A stretch of 64,000 nt of DNA from Flectobacillus major DSM 103 (lineage in GTDB: Bacteria; Bacteroidota; Bacteroidia; Cytophagales; Spirosomataceae): contig NZ_KE386491.1 of assembly GCF_000427405.1 (NCBI RefSeq), positions 603,001 through 667,000 on the forward strand, in the 5' to 3' direction. Numbering within the stretch: the stretch's first letter is position 1; the number at the start of each line of letters is the position of its first letter. A program made the position numbers and the translations under genes. Of the stretch, positions 47,241 to 56,389 are shown in pieces. The notes below the pieces were generated by a model. That model worked only from the letters and a program-made list of their open reading frames with translations. It ran no database searches and was not told the origin of the DNA.

Positions 47241-47616
47241 TGTGTGAGGGTTATTGTGTAAAGTTGTTGGTATTCAGATGGTTAAACATTGTGGGTTGTG
47301 CCGTAAATTATCTTGGTGTTGATAAAAAAGGTTATTTGTTGTGTTACAAGTATAATATACGACTGCTCAAAGTTAATAAATAATCATTTCTAAATCCCGA
47401 AACTTTTATCAGTTATTAAGTTAATTCTTATACATTTTAGGGATTTTTTTGAAATAAAAGAAGCATGATACCTCTGTTATTCTTATTTATTAGGTATTAT
47501 CCTCAAGCTTTTGTCAACATTTTAAGCAGTTTTGGGTTTAATCGTTTATAAAGTAATATCAAGTTATACCCCTTGATTAATACCGAATACTATTGATAAT
47601 AATAAACTGATTTATT
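47241..47616. other. Divergent intergenic region (PAP2 lipoprotein / FAD oxidoreductase)
   Basis: About 375 bases, strongly A+T-rich. It holds the TAACTTTG box for the PAP2 gene (minus) and AAATCCC (47392-47398) with GGGATTT some 50 bases on (47441-47447), a loose inverted repeat. No gene is seen. Confidence 0.4.
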
Positions 47617-48546
47617 TTGAAAAATAAAGTTGTAATTATTGGAGCTGGCATGGCTGGTATTGCTGCTGCAAGGCTATTGACCCAACAAGGATACGATGTT
47701 TGTGTTCTGGAAAAAAGTAGAGGAGTAGGAGGACGAATGTCGACTCGAAGACTAGGTGCTACCAAAGCCGACCATGGGGCTCAGTATTTTTCGGTAAAAT
47801 CGTTGGCTTTTCAAAAAGTGATGGACGAGTTAGTCGCCAAGGGTATTGCCACCACATGGCAAGTGGCTCAGCGAAAGTATCCGAGGTATATTGGTAGCCA
47901 AGGTATGAATACCATTCCTAAAGCTATGGCAGAAGGAATCACGATTTTTTATGAGGAAAAGGCTGTGAAAATTACTTTTAACGAAGTACAAACCGAGTCG
48001 GGGGGACATTATCAGTACGATTATTTGGTGCTTACTATTCCTGTGCCTCAGGCTTTACAGTTATTGAGCGATAGTCAAATTTCTATTGATACTCACGATA
48101 ATATCACTTTACAGGATATTCAATACGACCCATGTTTTGCTGTATTGGTTACCTTAAAGCAACCTATAGCGTCGCTAAAAGGAGGGCTTATTCAAGAAAA
48201 CCAGCCTGTTGCTTGGGTTGTGGATAATGCCGAAAAAGGTATTACTACTACTTCAACGCTTACCTTGCACGCATCGGATTGGTATAGTAAACAAAATTTG
48301 GAAAGAGCTGTAGATGAAGTAGGGCTGGAGTTGATTGGGTCAATAAGTAGCCTAATAAAACCTGAGTATATCCAGCATATCCAAACGCACCGTTGGCGAT
48401 ATAGCTTGGTGAGCCAAAGAAGTAGTTTGTCGTATTTGTGGCTGACGGGTTATCCTATTATTATTGGGGGCGATGGCTTCGGCGTGGGTAATGTAGAAGG
48501 GGCTTTTCTTTCGGGCGAGGCTATTGCACAAGCTATTAATTCGTAG
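47617..48546 (+). CDS. FAD-dependent NAD(P)-binding oxidoreductase, renalase-like
   Basis: Flavin amine-oxidase-fold protein of 309 residues. The FAD-binding GxGxxG is at the very start (VVIIGAGMAGIAAARLL) with the GG-motif CVLEKSRGVGGRMSTRR, and the C-terminal FAD contact is IIGGDGFGVGNVEGAFLSG. This short form resembles renalase-like proteins. The start is TTG at 47617; an in-frame stop at 47608 blocks extension, and the next ATG would delete part of the nucleotide-binding loop. Plus strand, convergent with the second flavin oxidoreductase at 48636. Substrate unknown. Confidence 0.85.
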   Translation: MKNKVVIIGAGMAGIAAARLLTQQGYDVCVLEKSRGVGGRMSTRRLGATKADHGAQYFSVKSLAFQKVMDELVAKGIATTWQVAQRKYPRYIGSQGMNTIPKAMAEGITIFYEEKAVKITFNEVQTESGGHYQYDYLVLTIPVPQALQLLSDSQISIDTHDNITLQDIQYDPCFAVLVTLKQPIASLKGGLIQENQPVAWVVDNAEKGITTTSTLTLHASDWYSKQNLERAVDEVGLELIGSISSLIKPEYIQHIQTHRWRYSLVSQRSSLSYLWLTGYPIIIGGDGFGVGNVEGAFLSGEAIAQAINS

Positions 48547-48574
48547 CATATTTTAGGCAATACTAGCATCAGAA

Positions 48575-48614
48575 ATTCTATAAGCAGGTGTATTGTTTGG
48601 CCTGCTTATAGAAT
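48575..48614. terminator. Bidirectional terminator between the two flavin oxidoreductase genes
   Basis: ATTCTATAAGCAGG (48575-48588) pairs perfectly with 48601-48614, 12-base loop. It lies between two convergent stop codons (48546 and 48636). Confidence 0.75.
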
Positions 48615-48635
48615 AGCATAATTGAGAAGACACCC

Positions 48636-49856
48636 TTACAGTAATTCAGCAACTTTTCTACCCGACATCATGGCAGCATTCAACGATGGATACGTAGTAT
48701 AATCGCCACATTGATAAAGTGTTTCAGTAATTTTGAAGGAAGTGCCTAAGGTACTACTTGCACCAAATGTATTTAGAGCATGAGGAATTTTATAACTTTT
48801 AATAAACTTCCAGAGGCTTGTTTCTTTTCCAAACCACGATTCCAGTTCTTTTTTAATTAGTACAGATAACTCTTCGCCTGAAGCAGCAATAGGCCCCTGA
48901 GTAGATACCGAAATAAGCGATTTGCCAACAGGTGCGTACCCTGGAGCGATGTCGCTTGGTACGCAAAGGTTATGCACCAAGCCCTTTCTATTGGTATTGA
49001 GGGCAAGCATTTTGTGAGCTAAAGGCGACGACTGAGCTTCAAAATAGGTACAAGTTGTACTGTTGTAGTGCGTTGGAGGTGTATTACCTAGTAATTTTGC
49101 TGCATTGAAGCCATCTGTAGCCACAATAATCTTGTCGGCTACGAGTACCTCTCCATTTGCTAAGTAGGCTTTATTCTGTTCAATTTTCAGAACCTTGGTA
49201 TTGAGTCGAATTTGGTTGGGACTGAGCTGGCTAGCCAATTGTTTAGGAATCTCCTGTATGCCCTTAGCTGGTATAACAGCCTCACCCTCATAAAATTTCC
49301 CGAAAATATAGCGGAAAAAAGACGAGGAGGTCGCAAGGTCGTTTTCCAAGAAAACACCACCAAAAAAAGGCATAAAAAACTGTTGGATAAACGATTCAGA
49401 AAAACCATAGTTTCTTAGAAAATCAATAGTCGAAATACCTTGATATGTTAGTATTTCATCACTCAGATTTTGAGTATCTATTACCAAGCGTAATATCCTG
49501 AGCTTGTCGGTCAACGAACCAATTTTGCTAAACAACGACTGAAATAGGGTACTTGGTTGTTGAAAAGGATTTGAGAGTATTTCAAAGCTTTGGGGTTGAT
49601 TATCAACTTTGATTAAAGCTCCTGACTGAAATGCCTTCAAGTCTAGCGAATCGTAGTTGAGTAAGTGCTGAGCTTCGGGATAAGCCGTGAGCAGTATCTG
49701 AAAGCCCCTATCTAGTAAAAATCCATTTTCTGAGTCGGTTCTAACACGCCCTCCAATAGCATCAGAAGCCTCTACAATAAGGGCATTAATACCTCTTTCT
49801 TTTAGTTTTTTTGCACAAGTTAAACCTGCAATTCCAGCACCAATAATCAGTATCAT
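48636..49856 (-). CDS. FAD-dependent protoporphyrinogen-oxidase/phytoene-desaturase-like oxidoreductase
   Basis: 406-residue flavoprotein. MILIIGAGIAGLTCAKKL is the dinucleotide-binding fold, then VEASDAIGGRVRTD with the typical GG-R-x-R/T motif, and the C-terminal FAD contact QCGDYTTYPSLNAAMMSGR. Overall layout resembles the protoporphyrinogen IX oxidase / phytoene desaturase group, but no carotenoid or haem genes lie nearby, so I do not assign a substrate. It is convergent with the renalase-like gene, so they are not in one operon despite shared fold. Cytoplasmic, no signal peptide. Confidence 0.88.
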   Translation of the reverse strand: MILIIGAGIAGLTCAKKLKERGINALIVEASDAIGGRVRTDSENGFLLDRGFQILLTAYPEAQHLLNYDSLDLKAFQSGALIKVDNQPQSFEILSNPFQQPSTLFQSLFSKIGSLTDKLRILRLVIDTQNLSDEILTYQGISTIDFLRNYGFSESFIQQFFMPFFGGVFLENDLATSSSFFRYIFGKFYEGEAVIPAKGIQEIPKQLASQLSPNQIRLNTKVLKIEQNKAYLANGEVLVADKIIVATDGFNAAKLLGNTPPTHYNSTTCTYFEAQSSPLAHKMLALNTNRKGLVHNLCVPSDIAPGYAPVGKSLISVSTQGPIAASGEELSVLIKKELESWFGKETSLWKFIKSYKIPHALNTFGASSTLGTSFKITETLYQCGDYTTYPSLNAAMMSGRKVAELL

Positions 49857-50464
49857 TATAAGAAGAATTTAATCGTTGAAACTACCTCGAAGTACGAAAT
49901 TATAGATTTTGTTTAACAAATCTTCAACAAAACCTATAAAAGAGTTTTTCATTCCTTTGAAGTTTGTAATTTAACTGTATGACAAAATGAAGGAAAATTG
50001 TATTATTTTTATATATTAAAAATTGGCACAAAAAAAGATAAAAAAACAAGATGTTAATTTTATGTAAAATATAAAAAAAGTCAAGATATAAGGTTTTGTG
50101 TTTAAGTATTTGATAATTAGATTATTATGTATTTTTATTTTGCCCTGTATTAATACTTTTATGAAAATAGCTAGCTGATTTGAAAAAAGGGTAATACATT
50201 TTTTAGATATTTTTTGTTATTTTGCATTGAAGAAAAAGATTTCAAAAATTGAACAAAACCATTTTTTTTATTGTATACTAGGTTGGAAGAGTATTGTTGT
50301 TGAAAGTCTAGTTTTAAGAAAAATGCCTTTTTTCAATTCTTTCATTTCTTCTTTTTTTGCTAAATCAAGTGCAGAAAAATATTAGATTAGTTCAATAATA
50401 GAATGCACACTTTTAGTATCATTTATCGAGTAATGTCCCAAATTTATCAAACCTCATAATCATT
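49857..50464. other. Long A+T-rich divergent intergenic region
   Basis: About 600 bases between divergent genes. Long poly-A/T runs (e.g. TTTTTTTATTG near 50267) are frequent, but I see no tRNA, repeat, hairpin with T-tract or open frame with coding character. Promoters for both flanking genes must lie here; I could not identify a TTTG-n19-TAnnTTTG pair with confidence. Confidence 0.4.
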
Positions 50465-51247
50465 ATGAACTACCAAATTCACGAAGGCAACGGATACAAA
50501 TATATAGATGAAGGCAAAGGTGAAATACTTTTGTTGCTTCACGGTCTTTTTGGTGCATTAAGCAACTGGGAAGGAGTTATTGAGGGTTTTAAAAGTCATT
50601 ATCGTGTGATTATTCCGATGATGCCGATTTATACAATGCCTATTACCAAAGCTGGATGTGAAGGCTTGAATGAGTATATCGAAGGTTTTGTGGCTTGGAA
50701 AGGCTTAGAAAACCTGACTTTATTGGGCAATTCTTTGGGAGGGCATGTAGGGTTGATTTTTACCCTAAAAAACCCTTCAAAGGTAAAAAGGTTAGTATTG
50801 ACAGGTAGCTCAGGGCTTTTTGAGAATGGTATGGGTGGGTCGTATCCAAAAAGAGGAAGTTATGAGTATATCAAAGAAAGAGTAGAATATACTTTTTATG
50901 ACCCAAAAACAGCCTCAAAAGATTTGATCGACGAAGTTTTTGAGATAACCAACAGTGCTCAGAAAGTAATTCGTATTATTTCTATCGCAAAATCGGCTCA
51001 AAGAAACAATATGGCCAAAGATGTTGTTAGAATAAAAGTACCTACTCTGTTGGTATGGGGCTTGAACGATACAATTACCCCCCCACAAGTTGGTCATGAG
51101 TTTAACCGTTTGATAGAAGGTTCTGAATTGCATTTTATTGACAAATGCTGTCATGCACCAATGATGGAACGACCAGAGCAATTTAACAAGATATTGAATA
51201 ATTGGCTTGAAAAAACACCAATAGGCGTACCCGAAATGGCATATTAG
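50465..51247 (+). CDS. Alpha/beta hydrolase
   Basis: Cytoplasmic alpha/beta-hydrolase fold protein of 260 residues. Oxyanion loop LLLLHGLFGALSNW is followed by the nucleophile elbow LLGNSLGGHVGLI (Ser), then LLVWGLNDTITPP (Asp) and DKCCHAPMMERPEQF (His). The fold is shared by esterases, haloalkane dehalogenases and many others, so the substrate is open. No signal peptide. It precedes the CBS-domain gene by about 126 bases on the same strand; the gap contains no terminator, so co-transcription with the envelope cluster is possible. Confidence 0.9.
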   Translation: MNYQIHEGNGYKYIDEGKGEILLLLHGLFGALSNWEGVIEGFKSHYRVIIPMMPIYTMPITKAGCEGLNEYIEGFVAWKGLENLTLLGNSLGGHVGLIFTLKNPSKVKRLVLTGSSGLFENGMGGSYPKRGSYEYIKERVEYTFYDPKTASKDLIDEVFEITNSAQKVIRIISIAKSAQRNNMAKDVVRIKVPTLLVWGLNDTITPPQVGHEFNRLIEGSELHFIDKCCHAPMMERPEQFNKILNNWLEKTPIGVPEMAY

Positions 51248-51373
51248 CAAGCATAATATTTGTAAATATCAATTGGAAGTTGCTATTAAATCACTAATTT
51301 TAGAGTAATAGCAGGCAATAATCTTTACAAAACCTAGTTCTGCTATTATAAACAACTTACCACGTCGAAAACA

Positions 51374-52039
51374 ATGCTTGCAAAAGATGTAATAAATCAT
51401 GTTTTACCCGTCCTCAAATCTGCTGATACAGTTGGGGATGCCTTGGGTTGGATGGATGAATATAGAGTTGGGCAGTTGGCCATTGTCGAAAATGCTGAAT
51501 ATCGAGGGCTAATAAGTCAAGATATACTGCTGGAAGCCGATGAAGAATTGCCGTTATTAGCATTACAGCCCGGGTATCAAGAAGTATTTGTGCTAGCCGA
51601 ACAACATTTGTACGAGGTACTTAGTGTAGCTCAAAAGCACGAGTTGGAGGTCATTGTAGTACTAGATGAAGAAAGAAAATATAGTGGTACGATTGTAGTA
51701 ACCGAACTCCTGAATATCCTAACCAAAAAGCTGGGTTCGCAAGAATTAGGGGCTATTATCGAAATTGCTCTTGAAAACCGCAGCTACTCATTGTCCGAAA
51801 TTAGCCGATTGATAGAAGCCAATGATACCAAAATTATCAGTAGCTACTATACCACAGGCGATGAAAGTTCTAATTTTAAGGATATTCTTACGCTCAAGCT
51901 CAACCGCCGAGACATTACGCCAGTGGTGGCAACCCTCGAACGTTTTGAATACCAGATTATCGGTGCATATTCGTTTGAATCTATCGAAACACCCGACAAA
52001 GAGCGGTTTGATTTATTGATGAAATACTTAGATTTATAA
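51374..52039 (+). CDS. CBS-domain protein
   Basis: 221-residue cytoplasmic protein with a CBS pair in its N-terminal half (VINHVLPVLKSADTVGDALG, RVGQLAIVENAEYRGLISQD, EVIVVLDEERKYSGTIVVTE). CBS pairs bind adenosine ligands (AMP, ATP, SAM) and regulate partner proteins. The C-terminal half (ELGAIIEIALENRSYSLSEI) is an ACT-like segment by appearance. It is directly followed by nadK in the order CBS / nadK / PorG-like / uppS / bamA, a conserved Bacteroidota arrangement, so regulation of NAD or envelope metabolism is possible but unproven. Confidence 0.85.
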   Translation: MLAKDVINHVLPVLKSADTVGDALGWMDEYRVGQLAIVENAEYRGLISQDILLEADEELPLLALQPGYQEVFVLAEQHLYEVLSVAQKHELEVIVVLDEERKYSGTIVVTELLNILTKKLGSQELGAIIEIALENRSYSLSEISRLIEANDTKIISSYYTTGDESSNFKDILTLKLNRRDITPVVATLERFEYQIIGAYSFESIETPDKERFDLLMKYLDL

Positions 52040-52052
52040 GATATACCTTTTC

Positions 52053-52090
52053 AAAAAACCCATAGGAACTAACGTTCTTATGGGTTTTTT
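52053..52090 (+). terminator. Terminator of the CBS-domain gene
   Basis: CCCATAGGAAC pairs with GTTCTTATGGG around TAAC, with one G-U pair in plus-strand RNA, flanked by A-runs on the left and TTTTTT on the right (52053-52090). Confidence 0.85.
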
Positions 52091-52264
52091 GCGGTTTTGA
52101 ACCAAAATGGCCTATCAAAATTTGCCTTTTCCATTAGTTATATTTTCTTTTGTTTTAAGGTTGGACTAAAAGCGTTGTTATAAAGCGTTTTGAAAAGCCC
52201 TTTATCAAATCCTCTTGAAGTGCGATAAATACAAGTACATTTTTAATTTTAGAAAATCAGTAAA

Positions 52265-53155
52265 ATGAAAATAGCCATTCATGGGCGAAATTTCAATGAA
52301 GCCATCCGGCCTTTCGTACAGGACATGTTCGATAGTTTGGCTATACGAGGAGCTGAATTGCAAATATCACAGTCATACCACCAATTTTTGTTAGATGCAG
52401 GTATCCGCTATACTGCCAGTTCGTTTTATTCTACGCAAAGTGATTTACAAAATGCCGACTTGGTTTTGAGTTTGGGAGGCGACGGTACACTGCTCGATGC
52501 CGTTACTTTTGTAGGAGCACGTGAAATCCCTATTTTGGGTATCAATACAGGTAGATTGGGCTTTTTGGCAACTATATCGCCCGACAAAATCCAGGAAAGC
52601 TTAGCGGAAATATTTAATAATAATTATAGTATCGACAAAAGAACCTTGGTGAGTATCGATACAACACTCAATGGCGAATCGCTCGATATATTTGATGGAC
52701 TCAATTTTGGCTTAAACGAATTGGGTATCATGAAAACAGATACCTCTTCGATGATTGTTGTGAAGGCTTATCTCAATGGCGAATATTTGAATGCTTATTG
52801 GGCCGATGGCCTAATTATTGCAACAGCCACAGGGTCGACGGGCTACAACCTGAGCGTAGGAGGCCCCTTGGTAATGCCAACATCCGATATTTTTGTGATA
52901 GCCCCAATGAGTCCACACAACCTTAATGTAAGGCCATTGGTAGTCACAACTGATTCTATTCTGGAATTTGAGGTTGAAAGTAGGAGTGCCAATTACTTGG
53001 TGTCGTTGGATGCCCGCTCGAAAGTTGTAGATGGAAATGTGAAAATTAGGATGGAAAGAGGCAAGTTTAAAGCCAATTTAATTAAGCTATCCAATACCAA
53101 TTTTTTGAATACCTTAAGAAGTAAATTAAATTGGGGGCTCGATATCCGAAATTAA
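52265..53155 (+). CDS. nadK: NAD kinase
   Basis: Phosphorylates NAD to NADP. 296 residues, ordinary length. The ATP/polyphosphate site is LSLGGDGTLLDAVTF, followed by GINTGRLGFLATI and the NAD-binding segment ATATGSTGYNLSVGGPLV. The C-terminal part PMSPHNLNVRPLVV closes the fold. Start ATG 52265 is clear. It follows a CBS gene and a terminator and precedes two PorG-like genes; the order is shared with other Bacteroidota. Product is cytoplasmic and connects to nadE earlier in the window. Confidence 0.97.
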   Translation: MKIAIHGRNFNEAIRPFVQDMFDSLAIRGAELQISQSYHQFLLDAGIRYTASSFYSTQSDLQNADLVLSLGGDGTLLDAVTFVGAREIPILGINTGRLGFLATISPDKIQESLAEIFNNNYSIDKRTLVSIDTTLNGESLDIFDGLNFGLNELGIMKTDTSSMIVVKAYLNGEYLNAYWADGLIIATATGSTGYNLSVGGPLVMPTSDIFVIAPMSPHNLNVRPLVVTTDSILEFEVESRSANYLVSLDARSKVVDGNVKIRMERGKFKANLIKLSNTNFLNTLRSKLNWGLDIRN

Positions 53156-53253
53156 TGGAAAGACCATAACAAAACATAGGAATTAACGTTTATTAACAAA
53201 TATTACTAAGAATATACTGTCAAAAAATATAGAGAAGAACTTTAGCCATACTT

Positions 53254-54303
53254 ATGAAAAAGAAAGTTGTTTTGTTAGTTGTTATAGCTTTACTTACCTC
53301 CATTGCACAGGAAAGTTTAGGACAATTTAGTTTTTCTAACCTTTTTGGAGGAAAGAATCAAACCCGCAAACGTAAAACGTTTGAACCTTATTCATCTGTA
53401 AGTTTAGGAATTGGTACTTCAAGTTATTACGGCGAGCTTTCTCCTTATAATAGATTTATTCAGTCGACTATTAATGGTATGCGTTGGAATGCGGCCTTTA
53501 ATTTCACTCGCCAGCTTTCGCCTCAGTTTGGATTAAGATTTGGCCTTACTTGGGCTAGAATTTCGGGCGATGATAATTATATGGATGGGGTGTCGGGTTA
53601 TGAAGCAAATTTTATGCGAAACCTCCATTTTCGAAATGACATCAAAGAACTTTCGATCGTAGGGCAATACGATTTTGTGCCTACCCTCAAAGGTTCTCCA
53701 AGAAGAGCATCGATTGCACCCTATATTTTTGGGGGAATTGCCGTATTTGCCCACGACCCAGTGGCCAAGCCCGAAACCCCACTGTATCCAGACGAATGGG
53801 TACGTTTGCAACCATTACATACCGAAGGACAAGGTTTGCCAGGTTATACGGCTCAGCCTTATTCACTTATCAGTGTAGCTGTTCCTTTGGGTATAGGGGT
53901 TCGTTATAAATTAAATCATAATTTTGATATTGGCTTAGAACTGGGGTATCGCTTCTCATTTACCGATTACCTCGACGATGTTGGGGGCAACTATGCTGCT
54001 ACAGCCGACCTTGCCGCTCAAAGCCCATTATCGGCAGCTATGGGTAACCGAACCCTCGAACGCATTGCCGCACGTACTGGAAAAGACCGTACTGCAGGTG
54101 TAATTCAATATTTAACCAATATTGGTATTTACGACCCCAACAACCCTGTTGACCCATTTACCAGTTCTTTTATAGTGCCAGGGTTTGATGGCAACGGCGA
54201 TAATAAGCGTGGAAGCTCAAAATATAAAGATTCTTATATGCTAACAACCGTAAAATTGATTTACTATATTCCAGCAAAAATAAAATGTCCTCCATTGCGT
54301 TAA
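53254..54303 (+). CDS. PorG-like (DUF6089) outer-membrane protein, long form
   Basis: Outer-membrane barrel of 349 residues with signal peptide about 1-23 (MKKKVVLLVVIALLTSIAQE). The barrel shows alternating strands with aromatic belts (SVSLGIGTSSYYGELSPYN, PYIFGGIAVFAHDP, DIGLELGYRFSFTDYLDDVGG). This resembles PorG, a type IX secretion component, and sits in the conserved nadK / PorG / uppS / bamA / ompH / ompH order. Compared with its paralogue (54504) it carries an insertion of about 90 residues after DDVGG, with ENRTLERIAARTGKDR-like sequence, that looks like an extra-cellular loop. Both end in K-x-K/Y-C-P. Assignment by fold and context. Confidence 0.82.
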   Translation: MKKKVVLLVVIALLTSIAQESLGQFSFSNLFGGKNQTRKRKTFEPYSSVSLGIGTSSYYGELSPYNRFIQSTINGMRWNAAFNFTRQLSPQFGLRFGLTWARISGDDNYMDGVSGYEANFMRNLHFRNDIKELSIVGQYDFVPTLKGSPRRASIAPYIFGGIAVFAHDPVAKPETPLYPDEWVRLQPLHTEGQGLPGYTAQPYSLISVAVPLGIGVRYKLNHNFDIGLELGYRFSFTDYLDDVGGNYAATADLAAQSPLSAAMGNRTLERIAARTGKDRTAGVIQYLTNIGIYDPNNPVDPFTSSFIVPGFDGNGDNKRGSSKYKDSYMLTTVKLIYYIPAKIKCPPLR

Positions 54304-54441
54304 TGGATTTAGAGTAGCAAAGCAAAAAGGCAAGAATAGTTGAGAGTTATGTTTAAAACGATTGTTTTGGCCTTATTACCAAACAGATTCTTACCTAATA
54401 TGTGTAGCGAAAATCAATATAGCTAAAATATTGCCTCAATG

Positions 54442-54468
54442 AAGTCAGGATATTAGCCTGACTTTTTT
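54442..54468 (+). terminator. Terminator between the two PorG-like genes
   Basis: AAGTCAGG (54442-54449) pairs with CCTGACTT (54457-54464), followed by a T-run. It separates the long PorG-like gene from the short one, which therefore needs its own promoter or depends on read-through. Confidence 0.7.
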
Positions 54469-54503
54469 GTTCATGCTCAATAAACTATCCACGGTGTTTT
54501 ATT

Positions 54504-55181
54504 ATGATTAAAAGTAAGAAAGTACAAATTGCTTTATGGATTTTGTTAGGTAGTATTCAATGTACTTTAGCCCAAAAAATTGAAATAGGTGGGGGGCTAG
54601 GAGCAATGAACTATAAAGGCGATATTTCGCCCGATTTACATCCTAGCTTTGCTAAGCTAGGAGGGCATATTCTATTTAGATACAACCTCAAAAACGATGT
54701 GTCTTTTAGAGCAAGTGCTTTGATTGGTTCTATTTATGGTGACGACAAAGAGGTTAGCGACCCTTTTAATCAGTTGAGAGGCAAGACTTTTCAAACCACT
54801 ATCAACGAATTGAGCCTAGTAACAGAGTATAACTTTCTGAATTACAAATATAATCGTTATCATAAAGATTGGTCTCCTTATGTTTTTGGAGGAATAGGCT
54901 TTATGAAGTTTTCGCCTCGTGACAACCCCGTTTCAGACTATAAACAAAATCAAATTGTATTACCTTTTGGTGTTGGGATTAAATACAATGTAAGGGGCCC
55001 TTGGGATATAAACCTAGAGTTTGGGACTCGAAAAACTTTTACGGATTACCTCGATAATCTAGGAGGCGACGATCCAGATCTTCCTAAAAATCTTCAAAAT
55101 GACTATTCAAAAAATGACATGTATTATTATACAAGTATTTCGATAACATATAAGTTTATTAAAATATACTGTCCAAAATAA
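54504..55181 (+). CDS. PorG-like (DUF6089) outer-membrane protein, short form
   Basis: 225 residues, signal peptide about 1-23 (MIKSKKVQIALWILLGSIQC). Compact barrel: IGGGLGAMNYKGDIS, PYVFGGIGFMKFSPRD, DINLEFGTRKTFTDYLDNLGG. By length and position immediately upstream of uppS it is the better match to PorG of the type IX secretion system; in Porphyromonas the order PorG / UppS / BamA / OmpH / OmpH is known. Its paralogue upstream is longer. Whether T9SS is complete cannot be judged from this window, since no other por genes or CTD proteins are seen. Confidence 0.85.
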   Translation: MIKSKKVQIALWILLGSIQCTLAQKIEIGGGLGAMNYKGDISPDLHPSFAKLGGHILFRYNLKNDVSFRASALIGSIYGDDKEVSDPFNQLRGKTFQTTINELSLVTEYNFLNYKYNRYHKDWSPYVFGGIGFMKFSPRDNPVSDYKQNQIVLPFGVGIKYNVRGPWDINLEFGTRKTFTDYLDNLGGDDPDLPKNLQNDYSKNDMYYYTSISITYKFIKIYCPK

Positions 55182-55183
55182 TA

Positions 55184-55221
55184 CTTGATATAGGAATTGT
55201 TACAGCGATTCCTATATCAAG
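55184..55221. repeat. 14-bp inverted repeat after the short PorG-like gene
   Basis: CTTGATATAGGAAT (55184-55197) pairs perfectly with 55208-55221, 10-base loop. It starts 3 bases after the stop codon, so it probably stabilises or ends the transcript, but no T-tract follows. Confidence 0.6.
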
Positions 55222-55358
55222 ACTATTGCTGTACAACCGCCAACAATCTTTAGATTTTCTTAACTAAATTAAAAGCTACTCATTGCCAATTCATTTCAAA
55301 TAAGAGTCCTATTCGAGGGCTCACTTCCATAGTATTCTCTAATAAGGCATACTGCTAT

Positions 55359-55389
55359 TTTGAATAGGGTACATAATTCGCTAAATTTG
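55359..55389 (+). promoter_or_regulatory. Promoter of uppS / bamA unit
   Basis: TTTG (55359-55362), 19-base spacer, TAAATTTG (55382-55389): a full match to the phylum consensus. Start near 55396. It leaves a leader of about 160 bases if uppS starts at GTG 55556. Confidence 0.7.
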
Positions 55390-55555
55390 CAATATTGTTA
55401 GGAAATAAGCCATTTTTGATGATTTTTGATTCGCTTTTTCTGATTTTGTCAGAAGATTTGTATCAAGGTCTGGTTCAAAAAACTTGTATCAAAAGCAGAA
55501 ATGTCGCCTAAAAAGCCAGAAAGCATCATTCAGTTTGTTAAAAAGTGTTAAATCA

Positions 55556-56302
55556 GTGAAAGAACAATTAGACCGAAACAATCTACCAAAACACATAGCC
55601 GTTATCATGGACGGAAACGGACGTTGGGCCAAGCAAAAAGGCTTTACGGATAGAATTTTTGGCCATCGTAATGCACTCAAAGCAGTTAAGGAGGTAATTG
55701 AGGGTAGTGGCGAAATAGGAGTGCAATATTTGACACTTTATGCTTTTTCAACCGAAAATTGGAACAGACCTAAAGCTGAAGTAGATGCTTTGATGATGCT
55801 TTTGGTAAAAACCATCAAAGATGAGTTGCCTACTATGCACAAAAACAATGTAAGGCTCGACACTATTGGCGATATTCATAATTTGCCCGAATATTCTCAA
55901 AAAGAATTATTATCGGCTATTGATGATACCAAAAATAACACAGGCTTAACGGTGATTTTGGCATTAAGTTATAGCGGCAAATGGGATATTGTGAATGCTA
56001 CCAAAAAAATAGCTGAACAAGTAAAAGCTGGAACATTGGCTATCGAAGATATCAACGAAAGCCTTTTTGAAATATCACTAGACACTAAGGGTATTCCTAA
56101 TCCAGATTTGATGATTAGAACAGGAGGCGACCACCGTATCAGTAATTTTATGTTGTGGCAATTGGCTTATGCCGAATTATATATCTTTGAAAATCTCTTC
56201 TGGCCAGACTTCCGCCGTGAACATCTGTTTGAAGCCATCAAAGATTATCAGGTTCGTGAAAGAAGATTTGGCAGAACCTCTGAACAAGTAAAAATGATGT
56301 AG
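55556..56302 (+). CDS. uppS: Undecaprenyl diphosphate synthase
   Basis: Cis-prenyltransferase making the C55 lipid carrier for peptidoglycan and polysaccharides. Catalytic Asp and pocket: HIAVIMDGNGRWAKQKG; IPP site: DLMIRTGGDHRISNFMLWQ; end: RERRFGRTSEQ. The frame extends to a TTG at 55484 that would add 24 basic residues of no similarity; GTG 55556 gives the usual start VKEQLDRNNLPKH and is preferred, though uncertain. About 248 residues. It precedes bamA by about 85 bases with no terminator, so the two probably share the promoter at 55359. Confidence 0.93.
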   Translation: MKEQLDRNNLPKHIAVIMDGNGRWAKQKGFTDRIFGHRNALKAVKEVIEGSGEIGVQYLTLYAFSTENWNRPKAEVDALMMLLVKTIKDELPTMHKNNVRLDTIGDIHNLPEYSQKELLSAIDDTKNNTGLTVILALSYSGKWDIVNATKKIAEQVKAGTLAIEDINESLFEISLDTKGIPNPDLMIRTGGDHRISNFMLWQLAYAELYIFENLFWPDFRREHLFEAIKDYQVRERRFGRTSEQVKMM

Positions 56303-56389
56303 TATATAAATATTGTTTGTAAAAGTGCCACAGAATAGTTAGCGGCGGATAGACAAACTATCCCTAAAATGACTAACATAAACTATAAA

